This document shows positions 1-8,839 of a stretch of 64,000 nt of DNA, one piece after another. Location: assembly GCF_900109785.1 (NCBI RefSeq), contig NZ_FOBH01000003.1:124001-188000 (forward strand), given 5' to 3'. Position 1 is the first letter of the stretch. Each line of letters begins with the position of its first letter. The notes beneath the pieces were generated by a model. It had not been told where the DNA came from. It worked only from the letters and a program-made list of their open reading frames with translations, and did no database searches. The position numbers were made by a program, and so were the translations under genes. The DNA is from Nitrosovibrio tenuis (GTDB taxonomy: Bacteria > Pseudomonadota > Gammaproteobacteria > Burkholderiales > Nitrosomonadaceae).

Positions 1-455
1 ATCTCGTTAATGGGTGAATAAACGGAAACGCATCCGGCATGGGAGAGTGACTCCAAATAAGCTACTGCATGTCGGCAATACAGCGAAAACCGGTCAATAA
101 AGGCGGGGGAATAGACGTCAACGTCGTCAGGCCACCCGTAATGGCACAGTGTCCATATCACCTGTAACCCAAGCTCCCTTGCTGCGCGTGCGCGCGATTC
201 AACCGAAGAAAAATCAAAGCGCCCATTCTTTTCGACCGATCGCCAGCCAACGCTTTCCCTCACCGTTTTGATTTCGAAATCTCTTAACAGAAGATAGTCG
301 TCATATGCGCGATCGGCGTGTTGCGTAATTTTATTCATGGATAAGGGCAGGCCGAGGCTATTGATGTGATCCGCCCCTTCGTAGCCTGCCTGCCAGTAGG
401 ACAAAAATAATTCCTTGCGATTGCTCATGGGGATTTTTGCAGTAAGGTCCATCAT
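1..455 (-). CDS. GH1-like glycoside hydrolase, N-terminal part (3' end beyond window)
   Basis: This reading frame is open from an ATG at 455 to the window edge, about 151 residues, and continues beyond it. It resembles the N-terminal half of a family 1-type (beta/alpha)8 glycosidase: a strand-like RESVGWRSVE segment, then WTLCHYGWPDD, a YSPAFIDRFS..C.. helix, and the segment PINEI at the edge. The Asn-Glu pair after strand 4 is where clan A glycosidases carry the acid/base Glu. Start choices are ATG at 455, 452 or 428, and none has a strong ribosome binding site. The substrate cannot be judged because the C-terminal half with the nucleophile is missing. The family call is by motif resemblance only. 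Confidence 0.6.
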   Translation of the reverse strand, partial: MMDLTAKIPMSNRKELFLSYWQAGYEGADHINSLGLPLSMNKITQHADRAYDDYLLLRDFEIKTVRESVGWRSVEKNGRFDFSSVESRARAARELGLQVIWTLCHYGWPDDVDVYSPAFIDRFSLYCRHAVAYLESLSHAGCVSVYSPINE

Positions 456-926
456 TTATTTGTGCTCGTCATAATCGTTGTTTTTGCAGAGGGCGACTGT
501 GCGATAACGTACATTCAGCTTTTTGGTTCAGCTGTATAGGAGCCACGCATTAGAGGAAGGGATTTCGGCTCACCGACATACGGGGCGTGTAAGAAACTGA
601 CGACTCCTCGTTTCCCGTGTGACGAGCTGCGAGACAATTGGCCTGCCCAGTTTGGGATTACCAAGGCAAAAAGGCTAAAAAGGGATAAAAGGGCTGATAC
701 GCACCGGGAACCTGGACAAGTCCGGAGATATGACAACTTTATATACGGTCAACCGGACATTGATAACCCGCCCACTAGCCCGCTTACCTGCGCGATGTGA
801 ATGCCGGGTGGTTCGAGAAAAGCAACGCCGTCGGAACCTGTTTCAACGGAATACCGCCCGCTTGCCGCGAACTCAAAAACTGAGCAATCGAACTTTGGCC
901 GGTACAGAAACAGGGGTCCACAACCC
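456..926. other. Intergenic region, 471 bp
   Basis: This lies between the upstream ends of a leftward glycosidase gene and the 3' end of a leftward alcohol dehydrogenase gene. It holds a hairpin at 498-513 that recurs near 6619, and an open frame at 515-736 without a convincing ribosome binding site or family resemblance. I see no RNA gene in it. It should contain the promoter of the glycosidase gene. Confidence 0.5.
498..513. repeat. Hairpin repeat, copy 1 (GTGCGATAACG core)
   Basis: A 6-bp stem (TGTGCG / CGTACA, one G-T wobble) closes an ATAA loop. The same core with a perfect stem occurs at 6619-6634. Both copies lie in non-coding DNA and are followed by TTC. It could be a dispersed small palindromic repeat or a regulatory site. 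Confidence 0.45.
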
Positions 927-927
927 C
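913..927 (-). terminator. Possible terminator hairpin after the alcohol dehydrogenase
   Basis: GGGGT and ACCCC arms (5 bp, 5-nt loop) overlap the stop codon of the leftward gene. Read on the minus strand, the stem is followed by TGTTTCTG, a weak U-rich tract. The stem is short, so this is tentative. Confidence 0.3.
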
Positions 928-2087
928 TATGGAGTCAGGACAACTTTACGGCAGCCATCTTCTTTCTTTTCGAAAATCTTGTATCCGTTGGCGGCTTCAG
1001 CGAGCGGCAAACGATGGCTGATGATGACGTCGGGATGCAGTTTGCCTGATTCGATATATCCCAGCAGTTCCGGCAGGAAGCGTTGCACATGAGTCTGGCC
1101 CATTTTGAATACCAGACCTTTATCGAACGCATCCCCAAAAAGGAACCCGTGGATGAACCCGGCATAAACGCCGGGGACGCTGACCGTGCCGCCGCGGCGC
1201 ACCGCCGCGATACATTGGCGCAAGGCCGTGCCACTGCTGCCTTCAAGCTTGAGGTTGGTCAATACGGTTTCGAGCGCACTGCCTTTGGCTTCAAACCCTA
1301 TGGCATCGATCGTTGCGTCCACCCCTCTGAAGGCTGTATTTTCGATAATGACTTCAGCGGGGTCGACTTCGTCGAAATTGATAGGTATCACATCATACGT
1401 ATGGCGTGCAAATTCGAGCCGATATGAATGATGATCGACCATGAAAATTTTTTCTACACCCAACATGCGAGCGCAGGCGGCTGTCATTAAACCGACCGGA
1501 CCTGCACCAAAGATAGCGATACTCGACCCGGGCCCCACCTCGGCGTTCACAACCGCCTGATATCCTGTCGGTAAAATATCGCTCAGGAAAAGTACACGCT
1601 CATCGGCAAGTGTATCGGGAACTTTTATCGGCCCGACGTTCGCCCTGGGCACTCGCACATATTCGGCCTGGCCCCCCGGGACGCCGCCATACAGATGGGT
1701 ATAGCCAAAAAGCGCCGCACCCGGCCGGATTTCCTTTTTGTTCATTATTGCGCCACGGTCCGGGTTGGTGGTTTCACACGCGGCAAATAGCTGTTTCTCA
1801 CAAAAGAAACAGTGCCCGCATGCAATGACGAACGGAACAACCACTTTATCGCCTTTCTTGAGCTGCGCTATCTCTGATCCGCTGTCGACAACCACTCCCA
1901 TGAACTCATGACCCAGAATATCCCCATCCTTGAGTTCCGGCATTTTTCCGCGATACAGGTGCAGGTCTGAACCGCAAATCGCAGTGGCCGTAATTTTTAG
2001 AATGATGTCATCCGGCTCCTGCAGTACCGGATCGGGCACCGTCTCTACGCGAACGTCGTAACTGCCGTGATAGGTAAGTGCATGCAT
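927..2087 (-). CDS. Zinc-dependent alcohol dehydrogenase family protein
   Basis: A 386-residue medium-chain zinc dehydrogenase that should oxidise an alcohol or aldehyde adduct with NAD(P). Visible landmarks are the catalytic zinc ligand Cys38 in AICGSDLH, His60-Glu61 in GHEF, the structural zinc cysteines 90, 93, 96 and 104, and the nucleotide-binding GAGPVG at about 194-199 followed by an acidic Asp (MVDHH). The overall pattern resembles glutathione-independent formaldehyde dehydrogenase or threonine-dehydrogenase-like members, but the substrate is unknown. I chose the ATG at 2087 because TTGGAG sits just upstream and the homologous sequence begins MHALTY. A longer in-frame extension to 2282 overlaps the next gene and looks non-coding. 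Confidence 0.85.
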   Translation of the reverse strand: MHALTYHGSYDVRVETVPDPVLQEPDDIILKITATAICGSDLHLYRGKMPELKDGDILGHEFMGVVVDSGSEIAQLKKGDKVVVPFVIACGHCFFCEKQLFAACETTNPDRGAIMNKKEIRPGAALFGYTHLYGGVPGGQAEYVRVPRANVGPIKVPDTLADERVLFLSDILPTGYQAVVNAEVGPGSSIAIFGAGPVGLMTAACARMLGVEKIFMVDHHSYRLEFARHTYDVIPINFDEVDPAEVIIENTAFRGVDATIDAIGFEAKGSALETVLTNLKLEGSSGTALRQCIAAVRRGGTVSVPGVYAGFIHGFLFGDAFDKGLVFKMGQTHVQRFLPELLGYIESGKLHPDVIISHRLPLAEAANGYKIFEKKEDGCRKVVLTP

Positions 2088-2229
2088 TTGACTTCTCCAA
2101 GAGTGAGTTCCCGGTGGACTTCGCTTCTCCGGCGTTTTGCTGGCATGGAGGTAACTGTCGCCTAAGCAGGCCCAAAGAAAACCAGAGCATAAAAATGGGT
2201 GTACGGTTGCCGGATTCCTGGCCAGCCAA

Positions 2230-2610
2230 CTATCGCGGCAGCGGTGTGCCGCCCGGTGGAGTTGGCGGTGGGAGACTTCCACCCGGTAATCTTGATGCCT
2301 CTTCTGGGCTGATTCTCCCGTCGCGGTCGATGTCCGCGGCTTCTCTGTTGGCCCGATCCAGCTTATCCCTTACCACATCGCGGCCAGCTGTTGAGCCGGT
2401 GCCGGGATAATTGGATTGCATGGAGCCTGTGCCGCTCTGTCCTGGTGCGGGGGGTTGCCCGATGATGGAACCCGCTTGCCCGGGTGGCTGCCCGACAATG
2501 GAACCTGCCGGCCCCGGTGTGACTTGAGCATGAATGGCACCTATTCCTGAAACCATCAGAGTGATGGCGAGTGCCAATGGATGAGCGAAAAATATTAAAG
2601 AGGATTTCAT
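2230..2610 (-). CDS. Small secreted Pro/Gly-rich protein with one EF-hand-like loop
   Basis: A 126-residue protein beginning MKSSLIFF at 2610, with GGAG positioned just upstream. It has a signal peptide of about 28 residues ending near IHAQ. Next come two near-identical segments, [11 protein letters not shown] and [11 protein letters not shown]. Near the C-terminus is a [12 protein letters not shown] segment, an EF-hand calcium loop of the DxDxDGxIxxxE type, followed by a Pro-rich tail. I do not recognise a named family. A periplasmic or secreted calcium-binding role is inferred from the loop only. Confidence 0.7.
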   Translation of the reverse strand: MKSSLIFFAHPLALAITLMVSGIGAIHAQVTPGPAGSIVGQPPGQAGSIIGQPPAPGQSGTGSMQSNYPGTGSTAGRDVVRDKLDRANREAADIDRDGRISPEEASRLPGGSLPPPTPPGGTPLPR

Positions 2611-2761
2611 GAGATACTCCGGGAAAAGCAAAGCGAAGATAAGTTCGGCAAGCTGCCCGAATGTTACCCGGACACTTCTTCATTTTCGGTGCGGCACCGC
2701 ACTATCCCGGAGCTGCCGCGGAACTGGCGGATGAACTGACGTCTTGTAACCCGGGCCTTAT

Positions 2762-3562
2762 TCAGGAGTTCCTCAAAGCATCAATCGTTGCGTCCAATAG
2801 CGTCTTTGTGGCTGCAGCAATGACGCGGCCATCGGAATGCAAACCGAGAGGATTTCCGCTCCAATCGCTCATCCATCCCCCCGCACCCAGGACAACCGGA
2901 ACAATCGGCAGATAATCAAACGGTTCGAGGCCATCTTCCAATACCAGGTCGCAGTATCCGGACGCAAGCAAGCCATATGCGTAACAATCACACGACGGGC
3001 GCGATACCGCTACTCGTTCGCTGAGTGCATCAACTGCATCTGACTCGCCGGTATGCGAAGCGTTGTACGTGGCGTGGTACAGCCGTGCCCGGCTGAGCGA
3101 CCTGCATGCGCTGACCATTGCCGCGTGGGCGGTATGCTGGTCATAGTACGTTGTGTGTTGTTTGCCATCTCCTGCCCATCGCTCTCTCATCACAGGAATA
3201 TCGATCAACCCGGCAAAAGGCTCATCCGAGCGGAGCAAGCCGATAAGCGTGCCAAAAAGAGGATTTCCGATGACGAAACTCGCCGTACCATCGATAGGGT
3301 CGAGAACCCAACTGTTTTCGCGTGGTATACTGCCGTATTCTTCACCGATAATGCCGTGATGAGGATACCGTTCCCGGATCACGTGGCGGAGTATGTTTTC
3401 GATCTCCCGATCAGCTACGGTTACAGGGCTTTCGTCAGCCTTGGGCATAATGTCCAGAGGAGTGCGAAAGTAGCGTAGAGCAATTGGCCGCGCGCGGTCG
3501 GCTAGATGATGTGCAAACCCTAATACTTGCTCGGCATTCATTGCTAAACGCTCGGGGTTCAT
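2762..3562 (-). CDS. hisN: Inositol-monophosphatase-family histidinol-phosphatase (HisN type)
   Basis: A 266-residue IMPase-fold, Mg-dependent phosphatase. It shows the metal-binding GEE at about 73-75, DPIDGT at about 88-93, and a C-terminal LEPFDYLPIVPVVLGAGG segment carrying the third metal Asp. The FRTPL, KADESPVTVADRE and NPLFGTLIGLL stretches match the HisN branch better than SuhB or CysQ. HisN removes phosphate from histidinol phosphate. The HisB at 17070-17657 lacks a phosphatase domain, so this gene can complete histidine synthesis. An alternative ATG lies at 3541, and neither start has a clear ribosome binding site. The substrate is inferred. Confidence 0.8.
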   Translation of the reverse strand: MNPERLAMNAEQVLGFAHHLADRARPIALRYFRTPLDIMPKADESPVTVADREIENILRHVIRERYPHHGIIGEEYGSIPRENSWVLDPIDGTASFVIGNPLFGTLIGLLRSDEPFAGLIDIPVMRERWAGDGKQHTTYYDQHTAHAAMVSACRSLSRARLYHATYNASHTGESDAVDALSERVAVSRPSCDCYAYGLLASGYCDLVLEDGLEPFDYLPIVPVVLGAGGWMSDWSGNPLGLHSDGRVIAAATKTLLDATIDALRNS

Positions 3563-3608
3563 GAAAAATTAAGGAGATCCTGCTCAAAGGCGGACATCTC
3601 CGGCGGAA

Positions 3609-4547
3609 TCATTGCGGACTTGAGCTCGAGGGTGCGCTGGAGGGAAGCGGCATACGCTTCATCAATCCCTTTCTAAACTTTCCTGCCTTCTGTTCGTAGA
3701 GTTTCTTCCCTAACTTGAACGCGCTCTTTTCCAGTTTCACCCGCCGGCGTTCGATCAACTCATGCAATATTCTTATTGCGGCGGAATCAACTGGCGTATA
3801 CGTAGCTCGGGAGATCTCCACGGATAGCACCGCAAGCTCATGATCGTCCCCCAAGCGGTCTCCAAGACGATCGGCCCGCTTCAGGATTTTTTTGGGGGTA
3901 CGGCCATCTTCTGAAGACGTAAGCCCATCGATTGAATTGAACAGATATTTGACCTGCTTCCTATATTCATGAAGTGCTTCGGTGGTCCTCGCCGCCTTCG
4001 CTTCTGCGAACGCCTTGCGGCCCGTCCGATAGATGCGCTGGAGTCCTGAACCAATCACTGCAGAGTCAATGGATAAAAAGTCCTCACGTTTTGCCAACAC
4101 CAGGCTATCCTCGAGTAATCGGATGCAACGCTTCAATTCTGCCGACTTGGCCGGCAGGTCCAGATGAAGATGGCGTCGCGCTTTCGTTAAATTCGAGTGC
4201 AAAATCTTCTGAAGCGGTGCAAGCTCGACCCCTTGCAATTCATTCGAATATCGGTCATGCAGGGAATCAAAAGCATCGACCAGCGACCTGGCGTCTCGTA
4301 TTGGCGATAGGATCCGGCCCGCGTCGCGCAGACCCGAGTTTTCCATCCGGTAAGCCGCATTGCTCATTCCGTCCCGCAACAGCTTCAGCGCTGCGCGCGC
4401 CCTCTTCAATGCCTTTCGCGCAGCGTGAATATTTTCATCCGGGATGGGTTGCGCAGAATCAAGTTGTCCCAATGCTTCTTCGATCGTTTCATGCAGCAGC
4501 CTGTATGCCGGGTTGGCAGGACGCGCTGAGCGGGTTGCCTGTTTCAT
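3609..4547 (-). CDS. CHAD domain protein
   Basis: A 312-residue all-helical protein with the CHAD pattern: IHAARKALKRARAALKLLRDGM near the N-terminus, RDARSLVDAFDSL, a second EYRKQVKYLF repeat, and DRLGDDHELAVL. Conserved His and basic residues in CHAD domains bind polyphosphate and other polyanions. The start overlaps the pyrophosphatase stop by 4 nt (ATGA), so the two are translationally coupled. That pairing suggests a role in polyphosphate or pyrophosphate handling. There is no CYTH domain in this protein. Confidence 0.85.
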   Translation of the reverse strand: MKQATRSARPANPAYRLLHETIEEALGQLDSAQPIPDENIHAARKALKRARAALKLLRDGMSNAAYRMENSGLRDAGRILSPIRDARSLVDAFDSLHDRYSNELQGVELAPLQKILHSNLTKARRHLHLDLPAKSAELKRCIRLLEDSLVLAKREDFLSIDSAVIGSGLQRIYRTGRKAFAEAKAARTTEALHEYRKQVKYLFNSIDGLTSSEDGRTPKKILKRADRLGDRLGDDHELAVLSVEISRATYTPVDSAAIRILHELIERRRVKLEKSAFKLGKKLYEQKAGKFRKGLMKRMPLPSSAPSSSSPQ

Positions 4548-5086
4548 TGCTTCTCTTGGCGCTTGTAGCGCCGCTCCGCTGTGGACAATGCCTTGTCGGC
4601 TTCTTCAGGCCCGCCGCGATTGAGCGGCTTATATTCGCGCCCCTGTATGCGGTTATAAGAAATAAAAAAATGCTCAATTTCGGTTAACCAGGCGTCGGGC
4701 AGTTCATCTATACTTGAAAACAAGGCTGGATTCGCCGGGGTTACCGGCACGGCCAGGAGCCGATCGTTACGGATAGTCTTGTTTTTCTCGGTCTGCTCCG
4801 CGGAAATTATACCGATCAGTTTCCCGCTCACAAGGCATCCGGGAAAGCTTGGCGCTTCGGTGATTAAAAGAACGTCCAGCGCATCCCCATCCTCAGCGAG
4901 AGTCTTAGGGATGGAGCCAAAATCAAACGGGAACGCAGCACCGGTAGGCAGAATCCGGCTCAAGCGAAAGCATTGTACTTCCTCATCATATTTAAACTTA
5001 TTACGGCTGCCTTTGGGCGTGTCAATAATAATATTGATGAGTCCCGATCCCGTTCTGGGCAGGATAGTATCAAAAGGCGTGGTCAT
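4544..5086 (-). CDS. ppa: Inorganic pyrophosphatase, family I
   Basis: A 180-residue soluble pyrophosphatase that hydrolyses PPi to two phosphates and pulls biosynthetic reactions forward. The Mg-binding motif EDGDALDVL sits at about 65-73, preceded by FPFDFGSIP. The KYDEEVQ segment near residue 32 is also typical. Sequence details such as IIIDTPKGSRNKFKYD resemble the less common bacterial branch rather than the E. coli enzyme. The 3' end overlaps the CHAD gene by 4 nt. A TCGC.CCTTT tract precedes the start, and the ribosome binding site is AGGAG about 6-10 nt upstream of ATG at 5086. Confidence 0.88.
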   Translation of the reverse strand: MTTPFDTILPRTGSGLINIIIDTPKGSRNKFKYDEEVQCFRLSRILPTGAAFPFDFGSIPKTLAEDGDALDVLLITEAPSFPGCLVSGKLIGIISAEQTEKNKTIRNDRLLAVPVTPANPALFSSIDELPDAWLTEIEHFFISYNRIQGREYKPLNRGGPEEADKALSTAERRYKRQEKQ

Positions 5087-5182
5087 GCGATCGCTCCTTT
5101 TAATTTATCTCAATTTACAGGTTACAAGATTTACTATTGCCCACAACGTCACCCGTTACTTTGCCCAGCTGTGTTTTCGCGA

Positions 5183-6508
5183 TCAACGGGCGTCCCGCGC
5201 CAAGCGGATGCCTGAAAACTGCCAACAGGTCTCGGCAGGGAAAAAATTGCGAAAACTCGGACGGATGCGCTTTAAAGGCGTGATACACGATCCGCCGCGA
5301 AGCACATACTGGTTTACCATCGATCTGCTGTTATATTCACCTACCGCCTCATCCCAGACTGTGGACATCGGCTTGCTGGCATTCGCTTTCGCCGGACTGT
5401 ACCCCGGATACGGCGAATAGCTGGACTGCGTCCATTCCCATACATCACCATAAAGCTGAGCCAAGCCCATGGAATTACGGGGACTGGCGAAAGGATGAAA
5501 GCGCCCGTTCTCCGCAAAATTTCCATCAATTTGCTGCCTCCAAGCTGCATTTTCCCACTCGGCTTCGGTGGGCAGCCGGGCGCCGGCCCATCGCGCGTAG
5601 GCATCAGCTTCATAATATGAAACATGGACTACAGGTAGATCGGCATTCAATGGCTGCATGCCCATAAGGGTGAACTCCTGCCATTCGTTACCCTTCCTGT
5701 GCCAGTACAAGGGATGGCTATGATTATGAGCTCTCAGCCAATCCCATCCCTCCGATAGCCATACGCCTGGATCGCGATAGCCGCCCGCCTCAACGAACTG
5801 AAGATAATCCCCATTAGTGACGAGGCGTGAAGCGAGGCGGTAGGGCTCAACATATTCTTTATGCCGGGGCGATTCATTGTCATAACAAAACCCTTGGCCG
5901 GCATATCCGATTTCAACAATGCCGCCTTCAAAGTCACGCCAATCCATCACTGTCGGAGTTGCAGGCAACTGTTGTCCGGGCAATTGATAGCTTGGCTCCA
6001 GCGGATTTTGCGATAGAAGATGCTTTATATCGGTCAGCATCAGTTCCTGATGTTGTTGTTCATGATTAAGGCCCAGAACTGTCAGGGCATACAGCATTTC
6101 ATCATCATAAGGAGGCGAATGCAGAAGCCTTTGTAAACGCTCATCCACACTCCCGCAATAATCCTGAATTACTGACAGTGATGGCCGTGTGAACAATCCG
6201 CGCTTGGGATCAGGATGAGTTTCTCCCTCCGCATTATAGGAACTGAACATGGAGCGAAAAGCCGGGTGGAACGGTTTAAATGCGGGCTCGTAAGGTGACA
6301 GCACGAAAGTTTCGAAAAACCAGGCTATGTGTCCCAAATGCCATTTGACCGGGCTGGCATCCGGCAATGAGTGGACACAGCAGTCCTCGGTGGATAACGG
6401 AGCTATCAATTGGGCCGTACGGTCGCGAATGCTCGCGTATTCGGCATAAAGATCGCTGGCTGATTGACGTCCCGTTTTGCTAATCTCGGCCTGAGCGTGT
6501 ACATGCAT
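5183..6508 (-). CDS. egtB: EgtB-like iron-dependent sulfoxide synthase
   Basis: A 441-residue two-domain protein. The N-terminal DinB-like four-helix domain carries the non-haem iron ligands expected of EgtB: His60 in WHLGH and His149/His153 in GLNHEQQHQE. The C-terminal formylglycine-generating-enzyme fold ends GGSCITPLKRIRPSFRNFF..GIRLAR. EgtB joins hercynine to cysteine or gamma-glutamylcysteine, using O2, in ergothioneine synthesis. The methyltransferase EgtD, which makes hercynine and often lies beside egtB, is absent from both sides and from the whole window. It may lie elsewhere, or this enzyme may act on another thiol-histidine substrate. Confidence 0.8.
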   Translation of the reverse strand: MHVHAQAEISKTGRQSASDLYAEYASIRDRTAQLIAPLSTEDCCVHSLPDASPVKWHLGHIAWFFETFVLSPYEPAFKPFHPAFRSMFSSYNAEGETHPDPKRGLFTRPSLSVIQDYCGSVDERLQRLLHSPPYDDEMLYALTVLGLNHEQQHQELMLTDIKHLLSQNPLEPSYQLPGQQLPATPTVMDWRDFEGGIVEIGYAGQGFCYDNESPRHKEYVEPYRLASRLVTNGDYLQFVEAGGYRDPGVWLSEGWDWLRAHNHSHPLYWHRKGNEWQEFTLMGMQPLNADLPVVHVSYYEADAYARWAGARLPTEAEWENAAWRQQIDGNFAENGRFHPFASPRNSMGLAQLYGDVWEWTQSSYSPYPGYSPAKANASKPMSTVWDEAVGEYNSRSMVNQYVLRGGSCITPLKRIRPSFRNFFPAETCWQFSGIRLARDAR

Positions 6509-6848
6509 ACGATATAGACAACGGCTGTGTCGGAATTGATAAAGATAAAAACAAACAGAGTGAAAGCAAACAGTACGTATCTATCATACAGATGATAAGC
6601 GGTCGACTAAGCCCATTCCGTGCGATAACGCACGTTCTGCGCTTTGCCCTTTGAGGTACAGTAATAGTACATACTTGGTACCTAAGCGAAGCGCGAAGCG
6701 GGCGGCCGCCGTGAACCGTTCAGTAAGGCTCTTGATAAACCCAAGACAGCGGATGGTAGGGCGCCAAGGACCTACTTCTAACGATTGTTACAATTGGTTA
6801 CAACTGGCAAGTCTAGGTCTGGGTTTGATGCTGCATTTATAGCTGGCT
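6509..6848. other. Intergenic region, 340 bp
   Basis: This separates egtB from the leftward membrane-protein gene. It holds the perfect GTGCGATAACGCAC hairpin at 6619-6634. No RNA gene or convincing short coding sequence was seen. The egtB promoter should be here. Confidence 0.45.
6619..6634. repeat. Hairpin repeat, copy 2 (perfect stem)
   Basis: CGTGCG-ATAA-CGCACG is a perfect 6-bp stem with a 4-nt loop. It shares the core GTGCGATAACG and a following TTC with the element at 498-513. It lies about 110 bp upstream of egtB. Confidence 0.5.
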
Positions 6849-7361
6849 TCAGCTGTCAGATGAGGAACGGTGATGGGCGCCTTTGTATCGATCCGCCGCG
6901 AAAGCGGCAGCAGCTAATCCAAGAGCAAAGCTACCATACACCATCAGCAAGCCGTTCTTTGACAGACGACGTTCGAAACCGGGCGTCAAGCGCTTGGGTG
7001 TAAAGTGAAAATCGACGGTATAAGCTGCCGCGGTTGTAACGACCGCGGGCACGATCACGGCTGTTACGGCATCAGCCCGAGCCAGACGCTGCCGAAGTTT
7101 TTCGTGCAAGACTGCCCAAAAGACGGATGCTGCGTGATGTATCAGGTAGCCAACGATAGTGTACCGCAGGCTGAAGCGATTCTCATAAGGCGCGTGTCTG
7201 CCCCAGATCCATTGGCTAGGCCCATTGATGGGTGCGGCCGATTTATCCAGTTCTGCCTTGCCCACCAGTGAGAGGCAAATGGTTGACGCAATGCTCGCTA
7301 CGCTACCTGAAACCCATCCATCGTAAATTGTTTGACTCCAGGTTTTATGAGGATGTGCCAT
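6849..7361 (-). CDS. Conserved integral membrane protein, function unknown
   Basis: A 170-residue protein with about four hydrophobic segments (roughly residues 18-36, 68-88, 100-118 and 137-156). The APINGPSQWIWGRHAPYENRF segment after the first helix and the DFHFTPKRLTPGFE segment before the last helix look like conserved polar signatures. I recall similar unnamed proteobacterial membrane proteins but cannot assign a function. It is a single gene, divergent from the SDR gene at 7562, so the 200 bp between them should hold both promoters. Confidence 0.75.
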   Translation of the reverse strand: MAHPHKTWSQTIYDGWVSGSVASIASTICLSLVGKAELDKSAAPINGPSQWIWGRHAPYENRFSLRYTIVGYLIHHAASVFWAVLHEKLRQRLARADAVTAVIVPAVVTTAAAYTVDFHFTPKRLTPGFERRLSKNGLLMVYGSFALGLAAAAFAADRYKGAHHRSSSDS

Positions 7362-7561
7362 GGCAATGTCGTAAAAAAATAATAATTAATTCTTATTAGG
7401 ACTTAAAAATAGTATCTGACTTTTCGTCGCATTGATAAAGTATAAGCGGAGTCTGACACGAATGTGAGGGAGTCCCAGGAAACCATTCCTATGGAATTTA
7501 TGGGAATTATTCAACGCAACCCCGGCGTAACCTTGGCATACATTTGGATGAGATCTGAACA

Positions 7562-8839
7562 ATGCCGACTGTATTGATCACGGGAGCCACCGGTTTTATT
7601 GGAAGCCATGTGGTCGCCGCGCTGGCGGACAGCGGGTATCCCGTTGTCTGTACAGTGACAGCGCCTCCCAAGAATAACGGGATGAGCCGATTTCGTTTGA
7701 TTCCTGTCGATTATACCCGGGACTTCGATATCAATACCTGGATACCACGGCTCGCGGGGATCGATGTCGTGATCAACGCCGTAGGAATATTACGAGAGCA
7801 TGGCCGGCAAACATTCGAGTCGCTCCATGATCGCGCGCCGCGCGCCCTTTTCGCAGCGTGTGCCGCGGAAGGGATCAAGGTTGTACAGATATCCGCGCTG
7901 GGAGCGGATGAGAAAGCGCGTAGCCGTTATCATCTGAGCAAAAAAATTGCGGATGACGCCTTGCTGGCCTCGGGAACCAAGGCGGTGGTCGTACAGCCGT
8001 CATTGGTATATGGACAAGGGGGGGTGAGCGCCCGGTTGTTCAACCTCATGGCAAGTTTGCCCGTTATTCCCTTGCCTGGGCGGGGTGATCAGCAAATCCA
8101 GCCCATCCATATTGACGATCTAACCCGTGCCATTGTCAAATTGATCGAAACTGATCGGTATCAAGGGCAGCGCGTACCGCTCGTCGGCCCGGAACCACTT
8201 ACACTGCAACGTTACTTAAGTGAACTGCGGCATTCGATGAGGCTGGGGCAAGGTACATTCTTGCATGTTCCGGTACTATTCGTCGATATGGCCGCGCGAG
8301 CGGGCCAATGGTTGGGGAAGGGCTTGCTCGATCCTGAATCATGGCAAATGCTTCAGCGAGGAAACACGGCAGATGCTCGCTCAACCCGGGATCTTCTCGG
8401 CCGCGAACCCCGGCCGGCCAGCCAATTTTTATCCCAATGGAATGTTACTGAGTTACGACTGGCGGCGCTTCTTGGTTGGCTGCAGCTCGTACTGCGCCTT
8501 TCCATTGCCGCGGTATGGTTAATTGCGGGCATCGTATCGCTTGGGGTTTATCCTGTAGAGGAGAGCTACGTTTTGCTTGCGCGCGTGGGGATAACCGGCC
8601 CGCTTGCTCCGATAGCACTCTATGGCGCAGCCGCGCTGGACATCGCTTTCGGCCTGGGCACGCTGTTCCTCCGGAATCGCAGGCCGCTCTGGATCGCTCA
8701 GGCAACACTCATCGCTGTTTATACACTTACCATTACTACTTACCTACCGGAATTCTGGTTGCATCCCTTTGGGCCGCTGGCAAAAAATCTCACTATCCTC
8801 GCGGTCATCTGGTTGCTGTATGAGTTGGAGAAGCGTTGA
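7562..8839 (+). CDS. NAD(P)-binding SDR-like protein with C-terminal DoxX-like membrane domain
   Basis: A 425-residue fusion. Residues 1-290 are an extended/atypical short-chain dehydrogenase (TGATGFIG nucleotide motif at about 7-14, then INAVGILRE and VQPSLVYGQGG) similar to NDUFA9-type or YbjT-type proteins. Residues 300-425 hold about four membrane helices of DoxX-like character. The Rossmann part therefore faces the cytoplasm at the membrane. The stop overlaps the start of a DUF2269 membrane protein (TGATG), so the pair is translationally coupled. The substrate is unknown, and a redox role at the membrane is likely. Confidence 0.82.
   Translation: MPTVLITGATGFIGSHVVAALADSGYPVVCTVTAPPKNNGMSRFRLIPVDYTRDFDINTWIPRLAGIDVVINAVGILREHGRQTFESLHDRAPRALFAACAAEGIKVVQISALGADEKARSRYHLSKKIADDALLASGTKAVVVQPSLVYGQGGVSARLFNLMASLPVIPLPGRGDQQIQPIHIDDLTRAIVKLIETDRYQGQRVPLVGPEPLTLQRYLSELRHSMRLGQGTFLHVPVLFVDMAARAGQWLGKGLLDPESWQMLQRGNTADARSTRDLLGREPRPASQFLSQWNVTELRLAALLGWLQLVLRLSIAAVWLIAGIVSLGVYPVEESYVLLARVGITGPLAPIALYGAAALDIAFGLGTLFLRNRRPLWIAQATLIAVYTLTITTYLPEFWLHPFGPLAKNLTILAVIWLLYELEKR

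Noticed and set aside
515-736. 73-residue minus-strand open frame
   Set aside because: No ribosome binding site, no recognisable family and low-complexity Ser-rich content; probably chance.
2088-2282. N-terminal extension of the alcohol dehydrogenase
   Set aside because: It overlaps the EF-hand protein gene, is not dehydrogenase-like, and a good ribosome binding site supports ATG at 2087.
3974-4687. 237-residue plus-strand frame antisense to the CHAD and ppa genes
   Set aside because: The opposite strand encodes clear protein families, and this frame has no family signal.
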